A stretch of 64,000 bases of DNA from Tunturiibacter empetritectus (GTDB taxonomy: Bacteria > Acidobacteriota > Terriglobia > Terriglobales > Acidobacteriaceae), in assembly GCF_014201375.1 (NCBI RefSeq), contig NZ_JACHDZ010000001.1, positions 971,206 through 1,035,205 of the forward strand, read 5' to 3'. Positions within the stretch are counted from its first letter, which is position 1; each line of letters starts with the position of its first letter. The notes beneath the pieces were generated by a model. The model saw only the letters and a program-made list of their open reading frames with translations, did no database searches and was not told where the DNA came from. The translations under genes and the position numbers were made by a program. Of this stretch, positions 1 to 8,521 are shown one piece after another.

Positions 1-138
1 CAACCATCTTCTGAAAGCTATCTTCATCCTTGCAAGATTCTCTTTATCTGAGACTTTTCCCATTCGTTGAACATCCATTTCGCTTGTCAGCTTTGATCGC
101 GCAATTTTCCGAGTCCATTTTGTAGAACGCCACTTTTC

Positions 139-1455
139 TTAGACGGCATGTGTCGTTATGCGGGAATGAGGGTGGGTGGGGGACTTGTGCCAGGTGGGGC
201 TGAGGTCGCGGAGGCGGGCTACGGCGGCGGGGATTAGGGTAAGGGCGTGGTCGATCTCTTCGGCGGTCGTGAGGCGCGAGAGGGAGAAGCGGATGCTGGC
301 TCGGGCGCGGGCGGGAGAGAGGCCCATGGCGGTGAGGACGTGGGAGGGTTCGGTGGCGCCGGACTGGCAGGCGGAGCCTCCGCTGACGGAGAGGCCCTTG
401 AGGTCGAGGGCGATGACGAGGGCTTCGGCTTCGATGTGATCGAAGTAGAGGCTGGTGGTGTTGGAGACGCGGGGGGCTCCGGCTCCGTTGACGCCGCACT
501 CTTCTATTTGGGAGAGGATGCCTTGTTCGAGGCGGTCGCGTAGGGCTTCGAGGTGAGCTGGGGTGTCGGCTGTTTGGGAGAGAGCGGTCGGGCTTGCGCC
601 CGATGCCCACACATCAGACGCGATGTGTGGGGCACCCGGATTTGTGGTGGTGGTGGGAGTTTCTATGAGCCATTGCTGGGCTAGCTCGGCGGCTTTGCCG
701 AGCGCGACGATGCCGGCTACGTTTTCGGTTCCGGCGCGGCGCTGGCGCTCGTGGGAGCCGCCGTGGAGCATGGGGGCGAGACGGACGCTGCGGCGCACGA
801 AGAGGGCGCCGATGCCCTTGGGGGCGTAGATCTTGTGGCCGGAGAGGGTGAGTAGGTCGACGTCCTTGAGCGGGCCTTTGGGGCTGAGGTCGAGGGGGAG
901 ACGGCCTACGACCTGAACAGCGTCGGTGTGGAAGAGCGCGCCTGCGGCATGGGCGATGGCGGCCAGCGTGGCGATGGGCTGGATAACGCCGGTCTCATTG
1001 TTGGCGAACATGACGCTGACAAGCTTTGTGTTGGGGCGGATGGCGGCCACTAAGGCTGCGGGTTCGATGATGCCTTGTGGGGTGCTCGGGAGGAACGTGA
1101 CTTCTACGTTCTTCTTGGCCAGGGATTCGGCGGCGCGGAGGATGGCGTCGTGCTCGATGCTGGTGGTGATGAGGTGAGCGGGTTCGCCGGTGAGCTTTGG
1201 GCTTCCGAGGGTGCCGAAGAGGGCGAGGTTGTCGCTCTCGGTGCCGCCTGAGGTGAAGACGATCTCGGAGGTGCGGCAGTGGAGGAGGCGGGCGATGCTG
1301 TCGCGGGCGTGGTCGACGGCGGCGCGGGCGAACTGGCCCTGTTGATGGATGGAGCTGGCGTTGCCGTAGTGCTCGAGGAAGAAGGGACGCATGGCCTCGA
1401 AGACCTCGGGGAGGAGGGGTGTGGTGGCGTTGGCGTCCAGGTAGATTCGGCGCAT
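139..1455 (-). CDS. Cysteine desulfurase (NifS/IscS family) carrying an in-frame repeat insertion
   Basis: A PLP-dependent enzyme that takes sulfur from cysteine as an enzyme-bound persulfide for Fe-S clusters or thio-cofactors. The N-terminus (YLDANATTP), the PLP lysine in SGHKIYAPKG (K208) and the active cysteine in SGGSACQSGA (C363) are all present. At 438 residues it is longer than the usual 380-400. The excess lies at about residues 264-300, where family members have a short linker between helices. Residues 272-292 are encoded by a 60-bp palindromic repeat (580-639) also found between genes at 17451-17510. The reading frame stays open and both active-site regions are intact, so the protein is probably functional. 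No clear Shine-Dalgarno precedes the ATG. No isc/suf scaffold genes adjoin, so its exact sulfur acceptor is unknown. Confidence 0.93.
   Translation of the reverse strand: MRRIYLDANATTPLLPEVFEAMRPFFLEHYGNASSIHQQGQFARAAVDHARDSIARLLHCRTSEIVFTSGGTESDNLALFGTLGSPKLTGEPAHLITTSIEHDAILRAAESLAKKNVEVTFLPSTPQGIIEPAALVAAIRPNTKLVSVMFANNETGVIQPIATLAAIAHAAGALFHTDAVQVVGRLPLDLSPKGPLKDVDLLTLSGHKIYAPKGIGALFVRRSVRLAPMLHGGSHERQRRAGTENVAGIVALGKAAELAQQWLIETPTTTTNPGAPHIASDVWASGASPTALSQTADTPAHLEALRDRLEQGILSQIEECGVNGAGAPRVSNTTSLYFDHIEAEALVIALDLKGLSVSGGSACQSGATEPSHVLTAMGLSPARARASIRFSLSRLTTAEEIDHALTLIPAAVARLRDLSPTWHKSPTHPHSRITTHAV
580..639. repeat. 60-bp palindromic repeat, copy inside the cysteine desulfurase gene
   Basis: It matches 17451-17510 at about 55 of 60 positions. 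It holds two hairpins: CGGGC/GCCCG with a 4-nt loop, and CCCACACATC/GATGTGTGGG with a 6-nt loop. Several differences between the copies fall in the second stem as compensating pairs. Read on the minus strand in the gene's frame it encodes about 20 residues without a stop. Confidence 0.85.
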
Positions 1456-1663
1456 GGTTTTATTTTACTGTGTCGCCGATTGCAGTTGATTGGCTTGCCG
1501 GGAGTGGCCGATCCAGGAGCCGATATAAGATCGGCGGCGGTGGTCTCGCCGTGGGGTTGAAGTGAAAGAGAGCTGTCGAGCGTAACGGAGTCAGCCTATT
1601 GTTCACCATAAGGCATGAAGGATGGGCCCCTGGGATTCGGAGTGGAATCACAAGGAGATCGTC

Positions 1664-2854
1664 ATGGCAGGAAAGGTGCAAAAGGCAAAGTCGGACTCTC
1701 ACAAATCCTCTTTACCGCTGACTCCAGAGCAGGTGTTTCGCCTGGATAACGTGATGAAGCACGGAACGCCGCCCAAGGCGCTGCAATCGCTCAAGTCCAC
1801 CAACAGCTTTACCTTCATCGATGCGCCGGGCGATCTGAAGTTAGAGAAGTTGATCCGCAAGGTATCGCTGACCGGTGAGATGACGGCCTTCCAGATTGAG
1901 AACAAGTATGGGTACGTGCGTGGGCTGCCTGTTCAGGAGTACATTCGCCAGAATCCGGGAGTGCGGGTTGAAGCTCCGACGCTGCCTCTGCCGCCGCCTG
2001 AGCCTCCTTTTTATGCGGAGTGGGCAGACCGGATCTATCATCCGAAGCTGTCTCCTCGGATTACGAGAAGCGTGATGAGGCGCAAGGACGGCAGCCGTCT
2101 TTATCCGCATGGGTATATCTGGGGCACCGATGTGCGGCAGGCATTTTTCCCGTCGGGGTATCCCTGGCAGTGCATTGGGAGGCTGGATGTCTACACGGAT
2201 CCTTCGAGCTTTATCCCGTCGGGGTTCGGAACGGGAACGCTGGTGGGACCGAATACCGTGATCACGGCGTCGCACGTGGTGCCGTGGGGTGCCAATCCGG
2301 CGATGATTCAGTTTACGCCGGGCTACTTCAATGGAGTGTCGGTCGCGGGCGCCGGGGTGACCTCGTATGTTGAGGCGTCTTCTTCGTACGACACGAATAG
2401 CCCTCCAGCTCCCGCGTTTGATTTTGCAGTGTTGAAGCTGCAGGACCGCTTGGGAGATAGTTTGGGCTGGCTCGGAGCACGGGCGTATGACGACAGCTGG
2501 AACGATCAGAATGTCTGGACTCTGGTGGGCTATCCGGGGCTGATTGCGAATGCGGAGCAGCCTTCGTTTCAGGGTGGCATCAGCTTTCACGACGATGACG
2601 AGGATAGCAACGACTCCGGCGATGCGATGGAACTGGAGACTCAGGATGGGGATTCCAGTCCTGGGGACTCCGGCGGGCCGTATCTTGCGGAGTGGCCGGA
2701 TGGGCCTTATGTTGTGGCCGTGGATGTCGGAGGGGAGGCGGAGTTCTCGTTCAACCCTTTTGCTCCATGGCCGTTTGAAGACGATAACAACGTGGCCTCG
2801 GCCGGACCTGCCTTTCTGCAACTGATCAAGTGGGCGCGTGCGAACTGGGACTAG
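1664..2854 (+). CDS. Trypsin/V8-like serine endopeptidase
   Basis: A chymotrypsin-fold serine protease of 396 residues. From the chosen start the triad is His204 in TVITASHVV, Asp253 in AFDFAVLKL and Ser336 in SSPGDSGGPYL. The first ~150 residues form a proline-rich N-terminal region that could be a propeptide; no convincing signal peptide is visible. The ATG at 1664 is chosen because AAGGAG (1652-1657) lies 6 nt upstream; an in-frame ATG 14 codons earlier lacks such a site. A very acidic stretch (HDDDEDSNDSGDA) precedes the catalytic serine and could bind calcium, which is inference. The substrate is unknown. The gene stands alone, convergent with the cupin gene downstream. Confidence 0.85.
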   Translation: MAGKVQKAKSDSHKSSLPLTPEQVFRLDNVMKHGTPPKALQSLKSTNSFTFIDAPGDLKLEKLIRKVSLTGEMTAFQIENKYGYVRGLPVQEYIRQNPGVRVEAPTLPLPPPEPPFYAEWADRIYHPKLSPRITRSVMRRKDGSRLYPHGYIWGTDVRQAFFPSGYPWQCIGRLDVYTDPSSFIPSGFGTGTLVGPNTVITASHVVPWGANPAMIQFTPGYFNGVSVAGAGVTSYVEASSSYDTNSPPAPAFDFAVLKLQDRLGDSLGWLGARAYDDSWNDQNVWTLVGYPGLIANAEQPSFQGGISFHDDDEDSNDSGDAMELETQDGDSSPGDSGGPYLAEWPDGPYVVAVDVGGEAEFSFNPFAPWPFEDDNNVASAGPAFLQLIKWARANWD

Positions 2855-2923
2855 GCGGCTCCCCTCTCGAGCGGTGTGAGAGCGGGTGTGCGAAGTAGTT
2901 TGTGACATTCTCAGAGGACCGAG

Positions 2924-3274
2924 TCACTCGCCTGGCGAGGGAAGCGCCTCGGTCTGTGCGTTGGCCCGTTCGAAGGTGAGATTGACGGAACGATCGTGGA
3001 TTGGTCTGGTGCGGTGACGGACGCCTCGTTTGACGGTGATCATATGGCCGGGCAGGAGCTCGACGGTCTGGTCGTCAAAGTCAAGGAAGAGGCCCCCTTC
3101 CAATGCGAGAAAGCTCTCATCGGAGTCGGGATGGCAGTGCCAGGGATAAGCCTCGGTCATGATGCTTATGCGAACTTCATGATCGTTGACACTGGCGATG
3201 GAATGGTTGTTGTAGCTCTCGGCTGTTGCTGATTCAGTCGAAAGACTGATGACTTCGAAGGAAGAACTTTGCAT
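2924..3274 (-). CDS. Small cupin-domain protein
   Basis: A single-domain cupin of 116 residues. Cupin motif 1 is visible as HCHPDSDESFLALEGG, with two histidines and a glutamate as likely metal ligands. Motif 2 follows as PGHMITVKRGVRHRT with the last histidine ligand. This architecture is shared by mannose-6-phosphate-isomerase-like cupins of unknown substrate that typically bind Fe, Mn or Zn. There is no export signal, so it is probably cytosolic. Neighbours do not suggest a pathway. The family call is secure and the reaction is not known. Confidence 0.85.
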   Translation of the reverse strand: MQSSSFEVISLSTESATAESYNNHSIASVNDHEVRISIMTEAYPWHCHPDSDESFLALEGGLFLDFDDQTVELLPGHMITVKRGVRHRTRPIHDRSVNLTFERANAQTEALPSPGE

Positions 3275-3456
3275 GCGGTTGCTCCATGCTTGCGGTTGTT
3301 TCGCGTGCGGTGTTTGGACTGTGCCTATTTCCAGTGAAACAGACGGCCCACATAAGCCTTCGCATGGCCGCGATTGTATCCTGCTGCGGGGACGCGCAGG
3401 GAGAGGTGAGCGCTTGCGCCTTGCGTGGGGCGGATTGATTGGGTAGTAATAACGGT

Positions 3457-3999
3457 ATGAAAGACCATGAAAGACGGCTGGTGATGGAGCAGTTGGCTTC
3501 GAGTGAAGCGAGGCTGTTGGAGTTGGTGCGTGGATTGACGGACGAGCAGTGGAGCTTTCGGGAGAGGCCTGAGCGTTGGTCGATTGCCGATAATATCGAG
3601 CACCTGATTGTGTTTGAAGGATTTATCAGGTCGGCGATTGCGAAGACTCTGGAAGGGCCGGCGGAGCCTGAGAAGAAGGGGGACGTTGGCGCGAAGGAGC
3701 CGTTGGTTCTTGGGGTGGCCAATGGCCGGAGTAACAAACTGATTGCTCGGGAGGTAGTTCGTCCGACGGGGAGATGGCCGGACCGGAGCGAGTTAGTTCG
3801 TGAGTTACAAGAGACCAGAGCGGTTACAGTTGCATTTGCGGCGGAGACCGAGGCGAATCTGCGCGATCATTTCTTTCCTCATATTTCGTTCGGAGATCTG
3901 GACTGTTATCAGTGGCTGGTGGTGTTGGGCCAGCACAGCGCGCGGCATGGGTTTCAGATTGAGGAGATCAAGGCTCATGCGTGGTTTCCTGCTGCGTAA
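3457..3999 (+). CDS. DinB-like (DUF664-type) protein
   Basis: A 180-residue protein of the DinB/YfiT four-helix-bundle superfamily. The hallmark opening WSFRERPERWSIADNIEHL, which contributes the first metal-ligand histidine, and the C-terminal GQHSARHGFQIEEIK with further histidines are present. Members bind a divalent metal; some are thiol-dependent S-transferases, including bacillithiol-dependent ones. That would fit the bshC gene in this window but is only inference. A TTG codon at 3439 would add six residues; the ATG at 3457 is preferred. Immediately after the stop lies a palindromic repeat (4005-4110). Confidence 0.82.
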   Translation: MKDHERRLVMEQLASSEARLLELVRGLTDEQWSFRERPERWSIADNIEHLIVFEGFIRSAIAKTLEGPAEPEKKGDVGAKEPLVLGVANGRSNKLIAREVVRPTGRWPDRSELVRELQETRAVTVAFAAETEANLRDHFFPHISFGDLDCYQWLVVLGQHSARHGFQIEEIKAHAWFPAA

Positions 4000-4004
4000 G
4001 GATT

Positions 4005-4110
4005 TTGTCCTGCCGGACGGGCCTCCTGCGCGGAGTGCGGTCACTTCGTGACTTGTATACCGCTTCGCTCGGCGCTCCCGTTGGTCGCGAACTAGGATTC
4101 CGACCAACGG
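4005..4110. repeat. Palindromic intergenic repeat (same family as 33735-33942), partial copy
   Basis: It begins right after the DinB stop and shares with 33735 onward the run TGTCCTGCCGGACGGGCC, then CTGCGCG, GCGGTCACTTCGTGAC and a GTAYACC-like run. It ends in a perfect hairpin, CCGTTGGTCG (4078-4087) with CGACCAACGG (4101-4110). The mirror-image right outer arm seen in the 33.8-kb copy is absent here. Confidence 0.75.
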
Positions 4111-4210
4111 TGTGTGTGAATTTGTTGTGACATCTGCGGGGACGAAACCTGATAGGCTTAGCGCGGCTCTGCGACTGCGGTAGCGAGGTTGCCCAAAAAA
4201 CTGGAGGAGG

Positions 4211-4798
4211 ATGATGATGAAGCGGATGGTTGTGGTGTTGGCGCTGGCGGCTTGTTGTGTGACGGGATTGCAGGCGCAGGGGGATGCGCAGGGGCCGAAG
4301 ATCGCGGCGGGAACGATCGTTGAACCGGCGAAGAGCTTCGATGGGATGCTGAGCGATTTTGAGAAGCAGTTTGTGCCGCTGGCCGAGGCGATGCCGGCGG
4401 AGAAGTACGACTTTGCGCCGAGTGCTGCGATCTTTGTGGCGGGGCAGGGCAGCGAATATACCAAGGTGAGCACGTTTCGCCAGATGGTGCTGCATGTGGC
4501 GTCGGCGAACTACTACTACGGCAGCATGGTGGGCGGGATGAAGCCGGATGTGGATGTGAAGGCGCTGGCCGATATCAAGAACAAGGATGCGGCGGTGGCG
4601 GCGGTGAAGGCTTCGTTCGTGTTTGCGCATAAGGCGGTTGCGACGTTGACTGCGCAGAATGCGTTTGAGAGCGTGAAGGGGACCAATACGCGGGCGAGCC
4701 TGGCGGGGGGATTGGTGGCGCATGCGTCGGACCACTATGGACAGCTGGTGGAGTATCTGCGAATGAATGGGATTGTGCCGCCGGCTAGCAGGAAGTAG
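4211..4798 (+). CDS. Exported DinB-family protein
   Basis: A 195-residue protein with an N-terminal signal peptide (basic MMMKR, then a hydrophobic stretch to about residue 20, GLQAQ|G), so it is probably periplasmic. The mature part is DinB-like: [21 protein letters not shown], a first histidine in [16 protein letters not shown], and a second motif [32 protein letters not shown] (4202-4209) lies just before three consecutive ATG codons, so the start could be 4211, 4214 or 4217. Its ligand is unknown. It is followed by a terminator-like hairpin. Confidence 0.85.
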   Translation: MMMKRMVVVLALAACCVTGLQAQGDAQGPKIAAGTIVEPAKSFDGMLSDFEKQFVPLAEAMPAEKYDFAPSAAIFVAGQGSEYTKVSTFRQMVLHVASANYYYGSMVGGMKPDVDVKALADIKNKDAAVAAVKASFVFAHKAVATLTAQNAFESVKGTNTRASLAGGLVAHASDHYGQLVEYLRMNGIVPPASRK

Positions 4799-4821
4799 TG
4801 CGGTCCATTTTTTTGATGACG

Positions 4822-4867
4822 GCCCAAAAAGAAGAGCAGCCTTTGCGGACTGCTCTTGCTTTTGGGC
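4822..4867. terminator. Bidirectional intrinsic terminator between convergent genes
   Basis: The arms GCCCAAAAAGAAGAGCAG and CTGCTCTTGCTTTTGGGC form an 18-bp stem with about two mismatches around a 10-nt loop. The A-rich left and T-rich right flanks can serve transcripts from both sides. It sits 24 nt after the DinB gene and 7 nt past the end of the convergent phosphodiesterase gene. Confidence 0.7.
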
Positions 4868-4873
4868 GGCTTG

Positions 4874-5668
4874 TTATTCGCCTAGCATGATGCGCTGGAT
4901 GTGGTGGGCGCGGCCGGTGGCTCCGTCGCAGTTGATGAGGGCGGCGCACATCTTGGGGTTGCCCTTGGCGGGTTCGAACTTGCCGGGCATGCCGGTGAGG
5001 AAGCGGGCGAGGACGAGCTCTTTTTCTACGCCGATGACGGAGTCGTAAGGGCCGGACATGCCGACGTCGGTCTGGTAGGCGGTTCCGTTGGGGAGGATGC
5101 GCTCGTCGGCGGTGGGGATGTGGGTGTGGGTGCCGAGGAGAGCGGTGATGCGGCCGTCGAGGTACCAGCCGAGGGCTACTTTTTCTGAGGTGGCTTCGCC
5201 GTGGAGGTCGAGGAGGATGACCTTGGCGGTGATCTTGCTGAGGAGCTCGTCGGCTTTGCGGAAGGGGTCGTCGCAGGAGGACATGAAGACGCGGCACTGG
5301 AGGTTCATTACGGCGTAGGCCTGGCCGGTGGGGAGCTCGCCCTGGTAGACGCCGAAGCCGGGGGTGCCGACGGCGTAGTTGGCGGGGCGGAGGACGCGGC
5401 GGCCGCGGGCGTGGGAGTCGGCGGGGACGGTCATGTATTCGAAGATCTCGCGCTTGTCCCAGATGTGGTTGCCGGTGGTGATGACGTGGGCGCCGAGGTC
5501 GAAGAGCTCTTCTGCGATGGAGGGGGTGATGCCGAAGCCGCCGGCGGCGTTCTCACCGTTGATGACGAGGAGGTCGACGGCGTTGGTTTCGAGGACGTGG
5601 GGGAGGTGTTCGCGGACGATGTGGCGGCCGGCGGAGCCGAAGACGTCGCCGACAAAAAGGATGTTCAC
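4874..5668 (-). CDS. ymdB: YmdB-family metallophosphoesterase
   Basis: A 264-residue calcineurin-like phosphoesterase of the YmdB type (TIGR00282-like). Metal-binding signatures are in order: FVGDVFGSAGR near the N-terminus, VINGENAAGGFGIT, TTGNHIWDKRE, DLHGEATSEK and LGTHTHIPTADERILP. In Bacillus and Deinococcus, relatives hydrolyse 2',3'-cyclic nucleotides and influence biofilm and sporulation; whether that role holds here is inference. Length is normal (about 260). No signal peptide is present, so it is cytosolic. It is followed by the shared terminator at 4822-4867. Confidence 0.92.
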   Translation of the reverse strand: MNILFVGDVFGSAGRHIVREHLPHVLETNAVDLLVINGENAAGGFGITPSIAEELFDLGAHVITTGNHIWDKREIFEYMTVPADSHARGRRVLRPANYAVGTPGFGVYQGELPTGQAYAVMNLQCRVFMSSCDDPFRKADELLSKITAKVILLDLHGEATSEKVALGWYLDGRITALLGTHTHIPTADERILPNGTAYQTDVGMSGPYDSVIGVEKELVLARFLTGMPGKFEPAKGNPKMCAALINCDGATGRAHHIQRIMLGE

Positions 5669-5759
5669 TAAAGAAGTTTACATGTTGGTGGGGTGGAGAA
5701 TTTTTCGCGGATGGGGGATGAGGCGGCGAATCCTCGGCTGGGTGTGGTAGCTTTTTTGA

Positions 5760-6137
5760 ATGGCACAGAGCGGGCGGTTTCAGTTGAGCGTGCGAATTTT
5801 GGCGGTGCTGGCGAGCGAGCCGGGAGCAATGCATACTTCGTCGGCGATTGCAGAGGAGTTGAAAGAGAGCGCCGTGATGGTGCGGAGGTCTTTTCTGCTG
5901 CTGCATAAAGCAGGGCTGATTGAACAGAAGAAGGGGCCGCATGGCGGTGCGAAGCTGAAGCTTCCGGCGAAGCAGATCGGGATTGGGAATGTATTTGAGG
6001 CGTCGGCGGGGGATTGGCTGAGTATCGAGGATAAGGCTGTGAGCGCGTGGATCAAGAAGGTGCGCGGGGATGCGGTGGCAGCGATGAATGAGCACTCGCT
6101 GGCTGGCGTGGTGAAGCGGATGAAGAAGACGAAGTAG
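5760..6137 (+). CDS. Rrf2-family transcriptional regulator, cysteine-free
   Basis: A 125-residue winged-helix protein. The N-terminus FQLSVRILAVLASEPGAMHTSSAIAEEL and the following recognition helix and wing (VMVRRSFLLLHKAGLIEQKKGPHGGAKL) match the Rrf2 pattern. The sequence has no cysteine, so it cannot hold the Fe-S cluster of IscR or NsrR. It is closer in style to YwnA-type Rrf2 proteins, which sense something else. It is divergent from ymdB, with about 90 bp between, and probably autoregulated, which is inference. Confidence 0.83.
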   Translation: MAQSGRFQLSVRILAVLASEPGAMHTSSAIAEELKESAVMVRRSFLLLHKAGLIEQKKGPHGGAKLKLPAKQIGIGNVFEASAGDWLSIEDKAVSAWIKKVRGDAVAAMNEHSLAGVVKRMKKTK

Positions 6138-6158
6138 TTGTTTTGGTCTGTTGGAGGG

Positions 6159-6182
6159 AGCCTCGGTGAGCCGGGGCTTTTC
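6159..6182 (+). terminator. Intrinsic terminator of the Rrf2 gene
   Basis: AGCCTCGG and CCGGGGCT pair (one G-U) around a TGAG loop, followed by TTTT. It lies 21 nt after the stop codon. Confidence 0.65.
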
Positions 6183-6194
6183 TGCGTTTGCCGG

Positions 6195-7517
6195 TTATAC
6201 GTCCTGAACGCTGAGGGTGCGGGGATCGGTGACTCGCTGCATGAGGGCGGCGGCGATGAGCATGCAGAGGCCACCGGCGATGATGGCGTAGATGCGGTTG
6301 TTGTGGAGAAAGTGAGTCATGATCCAGCCGAAGAAGAGGGAGGCGAGGATTTCGGGGGTGACGACGAAGAAGTTGAAGATGCCCATGTAGACGCCGGTGC
6401 GCTCCGGGGGGAGGGTGGCCGCCAGCATCGCGTAGGGCATGGAGAGGGTGCTGGCCCAGGCGATGCCGACGCCGAGCATGGTGAAGAGCAGAATGTACTT
6501 GTTGTGGATGACGACGACGGAGATGAGGCCGATGGCTCCGCAGAGCAGGCAGGCGGTGTGGGTCTTTTTTCTGCCGATTTTTTTGGCGAGCCAGGGCAGG
6601 GTGAAGGAGAAGGCGAAGCAGACGGCGGAGTAGGCGGCGAAGCAGATGCCTCCCCACTCGATGCCTTCTTTGTACAGGGGTGAGGTGGGGTCGTTCGCGC
6701 CGAAGACGTTGTGGGCGACGGCGACGGGGAAGTAGAGCCACATGCAGAAGAGGCCGAGCCAGGTGAAGAGCTGAACGGGGCCGAGTTTGCGCATGGTCTC
6801 CGGCGTGTGTGCGATTGCAGAGAGGATCTCTTTTGCGCCGGCGATGAGGCCGGTTTTTTCCTTCTTCGCGCGGCGGAAGGCTTCCATATTTTCGGGTGGG
6901 TACTCGGGCGTGGTGAAGATGGTCCATAAGACGGAGCCGAGGTAGGCCGCGGCGCCGATATAGAAGGAGATGCGGACGGTGGTGGGGACGGCGCGGGTGT
7001 CGCCGATGACCTGGGTCATGTGGAAGACGTTGGTGAGGAGCCAGGGAAGTGCGGAGGCGATGACGGCGCCGAGGCCGATGAAGAGGCTCTGCATGGCGAA
7101 GCCGCGAGTGCGCTGTCCTTCGGGGAGGATGTCGGCGACGAAGGCGCGAAAGGGCTCCATGCTGACGTTGATCGAGGCATCGAGGATCCAGAGCATGCCA
7201 GCGGCCATCCAGAGGCTGGAGCAGTTGGGCATGAGAAGGAGCATGAGGGAGCTGAGGATGGCTCCGACGAGGAAGTAGGGGCGGCGGCGGCCAAGCGGCC
7301 CCCAGGTGTGGTCGCTGGCGTTGCCGATGATGGGTTGGATGAGCAGGCCGGTGAGTGGGGCGGCGAGCCAGAGGATGGGGATCTGATCGGCGCGGGCTCC
7401 GAGGTACTCGTAGATGGCGCTCATGTTGGCCATCTGGAGGCCCCAGCCGAACTGGATGCCGAGGAAGCCGAAGCTCATATTCCAGATCTGCCAGAAGCTG
7501 CGTTCAGGCTTTCTCAT
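6195..7517 (-). CDS. MFS sugar transporter, SLC45/sucrose-proton symporter type
   Basis: A 440-residue membrane protein with about 12 hydrophobic segments. The signature region (SFGFLGIQFGWGLQ, then APLTGLLIQPIIGNASDH, then GRRRPYFLVGA) is typical of the sucrose/maltose-H+ symporter branch (glycoside-pentoside-hexuronide/SLC45-like) rather than drug-efflux MFS proteins. The start at 7517 is chosen because AAGGA lies 5 nt upstream; a longer reading to 7622 adds an unlikely 35-residue tail. The probable role is disaccharide import at the inner membrane. No glycosidase adjoins, so the substrate is inferred only from family. Confidence 0.85.
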   Translation of the reverse strand: MRKPERSFWQIWNMSFGFLGIQFGWGLQMANMSAIYEYLGARADQIPILWLAAPLTGLLIQPIIGNASDHTWGPLGRRRPYFLVGAILSSLMLLLMPNCSSLWMAAGMLWILDASINVSMEPFRAFVADILPEGQRTRGFAMQSLFIGLGAVIASALPWLLTNVFHMTQVIGDTRAVPTTVRISFYIGAAAYLGSVLWTIFTTPEYPPENMEAFRRAKKEKTGLIAGAKEILSAIAHTPETMRKLGPVQLFTWLGLFCMWLYFPVAVAHNVFGANDPTSPLYKEGIEWGGICFAAYSAVCFAFSFTLPWLAKKIGRKKTHTACLLCGAIGLISVVVIHNKYILLFTMLGVGIAWASTLSMPYAMLAATLPPERTGVYMGIFNFFVVTPEILASLFFGWIMTHFLHNNRIYAIIAGGLCMLIAAALMQRVTDPRTLSVQDV

Positions 7518-7722
7518 GGAGGTCCTTGCAGGTTCTTCAAGGTGCCGCGCAGCGAGAGGTGGGTTGTGCGCCTCCTGGGCGAGAGCGTACGGATGAGACG
7601 AGATGTCAGGGCGCGGGCTCACAGCGGGGAAGCATAGCAGCCGCAGGGCGGGAGAAGCTATGCGTTTAATTGCGAGGCTTCGCGGGAGCAGTTTGGATAC
7701 GGGCGGAGAGGCGGGAGGGTTC

Positions 7723-8436
7723 TTAGTCGTTGCGGATGTCGAGCGAGCCCATGCCTACGTTGATCTGGAGGGAACCGGCGCCGGTGCCTGAGTAGTTTTT
7801 GCTGACGACGATGTGGCCGTCGTGGCCGCCGGGGCGGTGGTCGTGGAGGGTGCCCATGCCTACGTTGACTTCCATCTTGGAGTAGTTTTTGTCATTGTCG
7901 ACGATGAGCTGCATGTGACCCATGCCTACGTTGACCTCGCGGTTGCCGGCACTGCCGATGGCGTTGAAGTCGAGGTCGCCGTAGCCGAGGTTGATCTCAT
8001 TTTCGGAGTTCAGGCCCATGGGTAGCGTGACGGTTACGGTTGCGTGGGCTGCCTTGGGGAAGTTGAGATTGATGACGCCTTTGTCTGGCTGGACGCGGAT
8101 GGTCTGGATGGAGTCGGCGACGGTGTAGCTGCCTGATTGGGTGTCGAGGTCGACGGTGAGCTTGATCTCTTTGGCGTCGGGCCGAATGTTGATGCGCAGG
8201 TCGGAGCGGCAGATGTGGAGCTTCAGCTTTGCGTTGGGGGCGAAGGGGCGCGTGAGTTCGAGGTGGTGCGGGTGGAGGATGTCAGAGGGGGCGCTGGTGT
8301 AGTCGTGCGTGATGATGGGCTTGTCGAACTCGGTACAGTTCATGGAGTCGGATTGAGACTGTGAGTCGGCTTGAGCCGCGTGCGCAGTGAGAGTGGTTGC
8401 GAGGATCAGTGCGGCGGACAAGAACGATTTGCGCAC
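7723..8436 (-). CDS. Exported DUF4097/toast-rack-like beta-repeat protein
   Basis: A 237-residue protein with a signal peptide (MRKSFLSAALILATTLTAHAAQA). The body is short beta-strand repeats; the last half repeats a motif VNVGMG (VGMGHMQL, VGMGTLHD, VGMGSLDI), which also makes a recurring CCCATGCCTACGTTGA pattern at DNA level. This resembles the right-handed beta-helix of DUF4097/DUF2154 proteins, thought to be cell-envelope stress or adhesin-like factors. The final repeat ends at the C-terminus (SLDIRND). The role is unknown. It is transcribed toward the sugar transporter but about 200 bp away. Confidence 0.75.
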   Translation of the reverse strand: MRKSFLSAALILATTLTAHAAQADSQSQSDSMNCTEFDKPIITHDYTSAPSDILHPHHLELTRPFAPNAKLKLHICRSDLRINIRPDAKEIKLTVDLDTQSGSYTVADSIQTIRVQPDKGVINLNFPKAAHATVTVTLPMGLNSENEINLGYGDLDFNAIGSAGNREVNVGMGHMQLIVDNDKNYSKMEVNVGMGTLHDHRPGGHDGHIVVSKNYSGTGAGSLQINVGMGSLDIRND

Positions 8437-8521
8437 GAGGGTCTCCTGTTGCTTGACGAGGGGATTTCGTCTGTTGGTGGGTACGGCGGGGTGGGGGTTT
8501 CTGTTCCCTGATTGTTCGGCG

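Noticed and set aside
44..610. A 188-codon minus-strand open frame rich in Arg and Pro
   Set aside because: It lies in another frame of the cysteine desulfurase gene and has the composition of a shadow in GC-rich DNA.
1841..2908. A 355-codon minus-strand open frame opposite the serine protease
   Set aside because: The plus strand encodes a protease with a full catalytic triad; the opposite frame shows no family motif.
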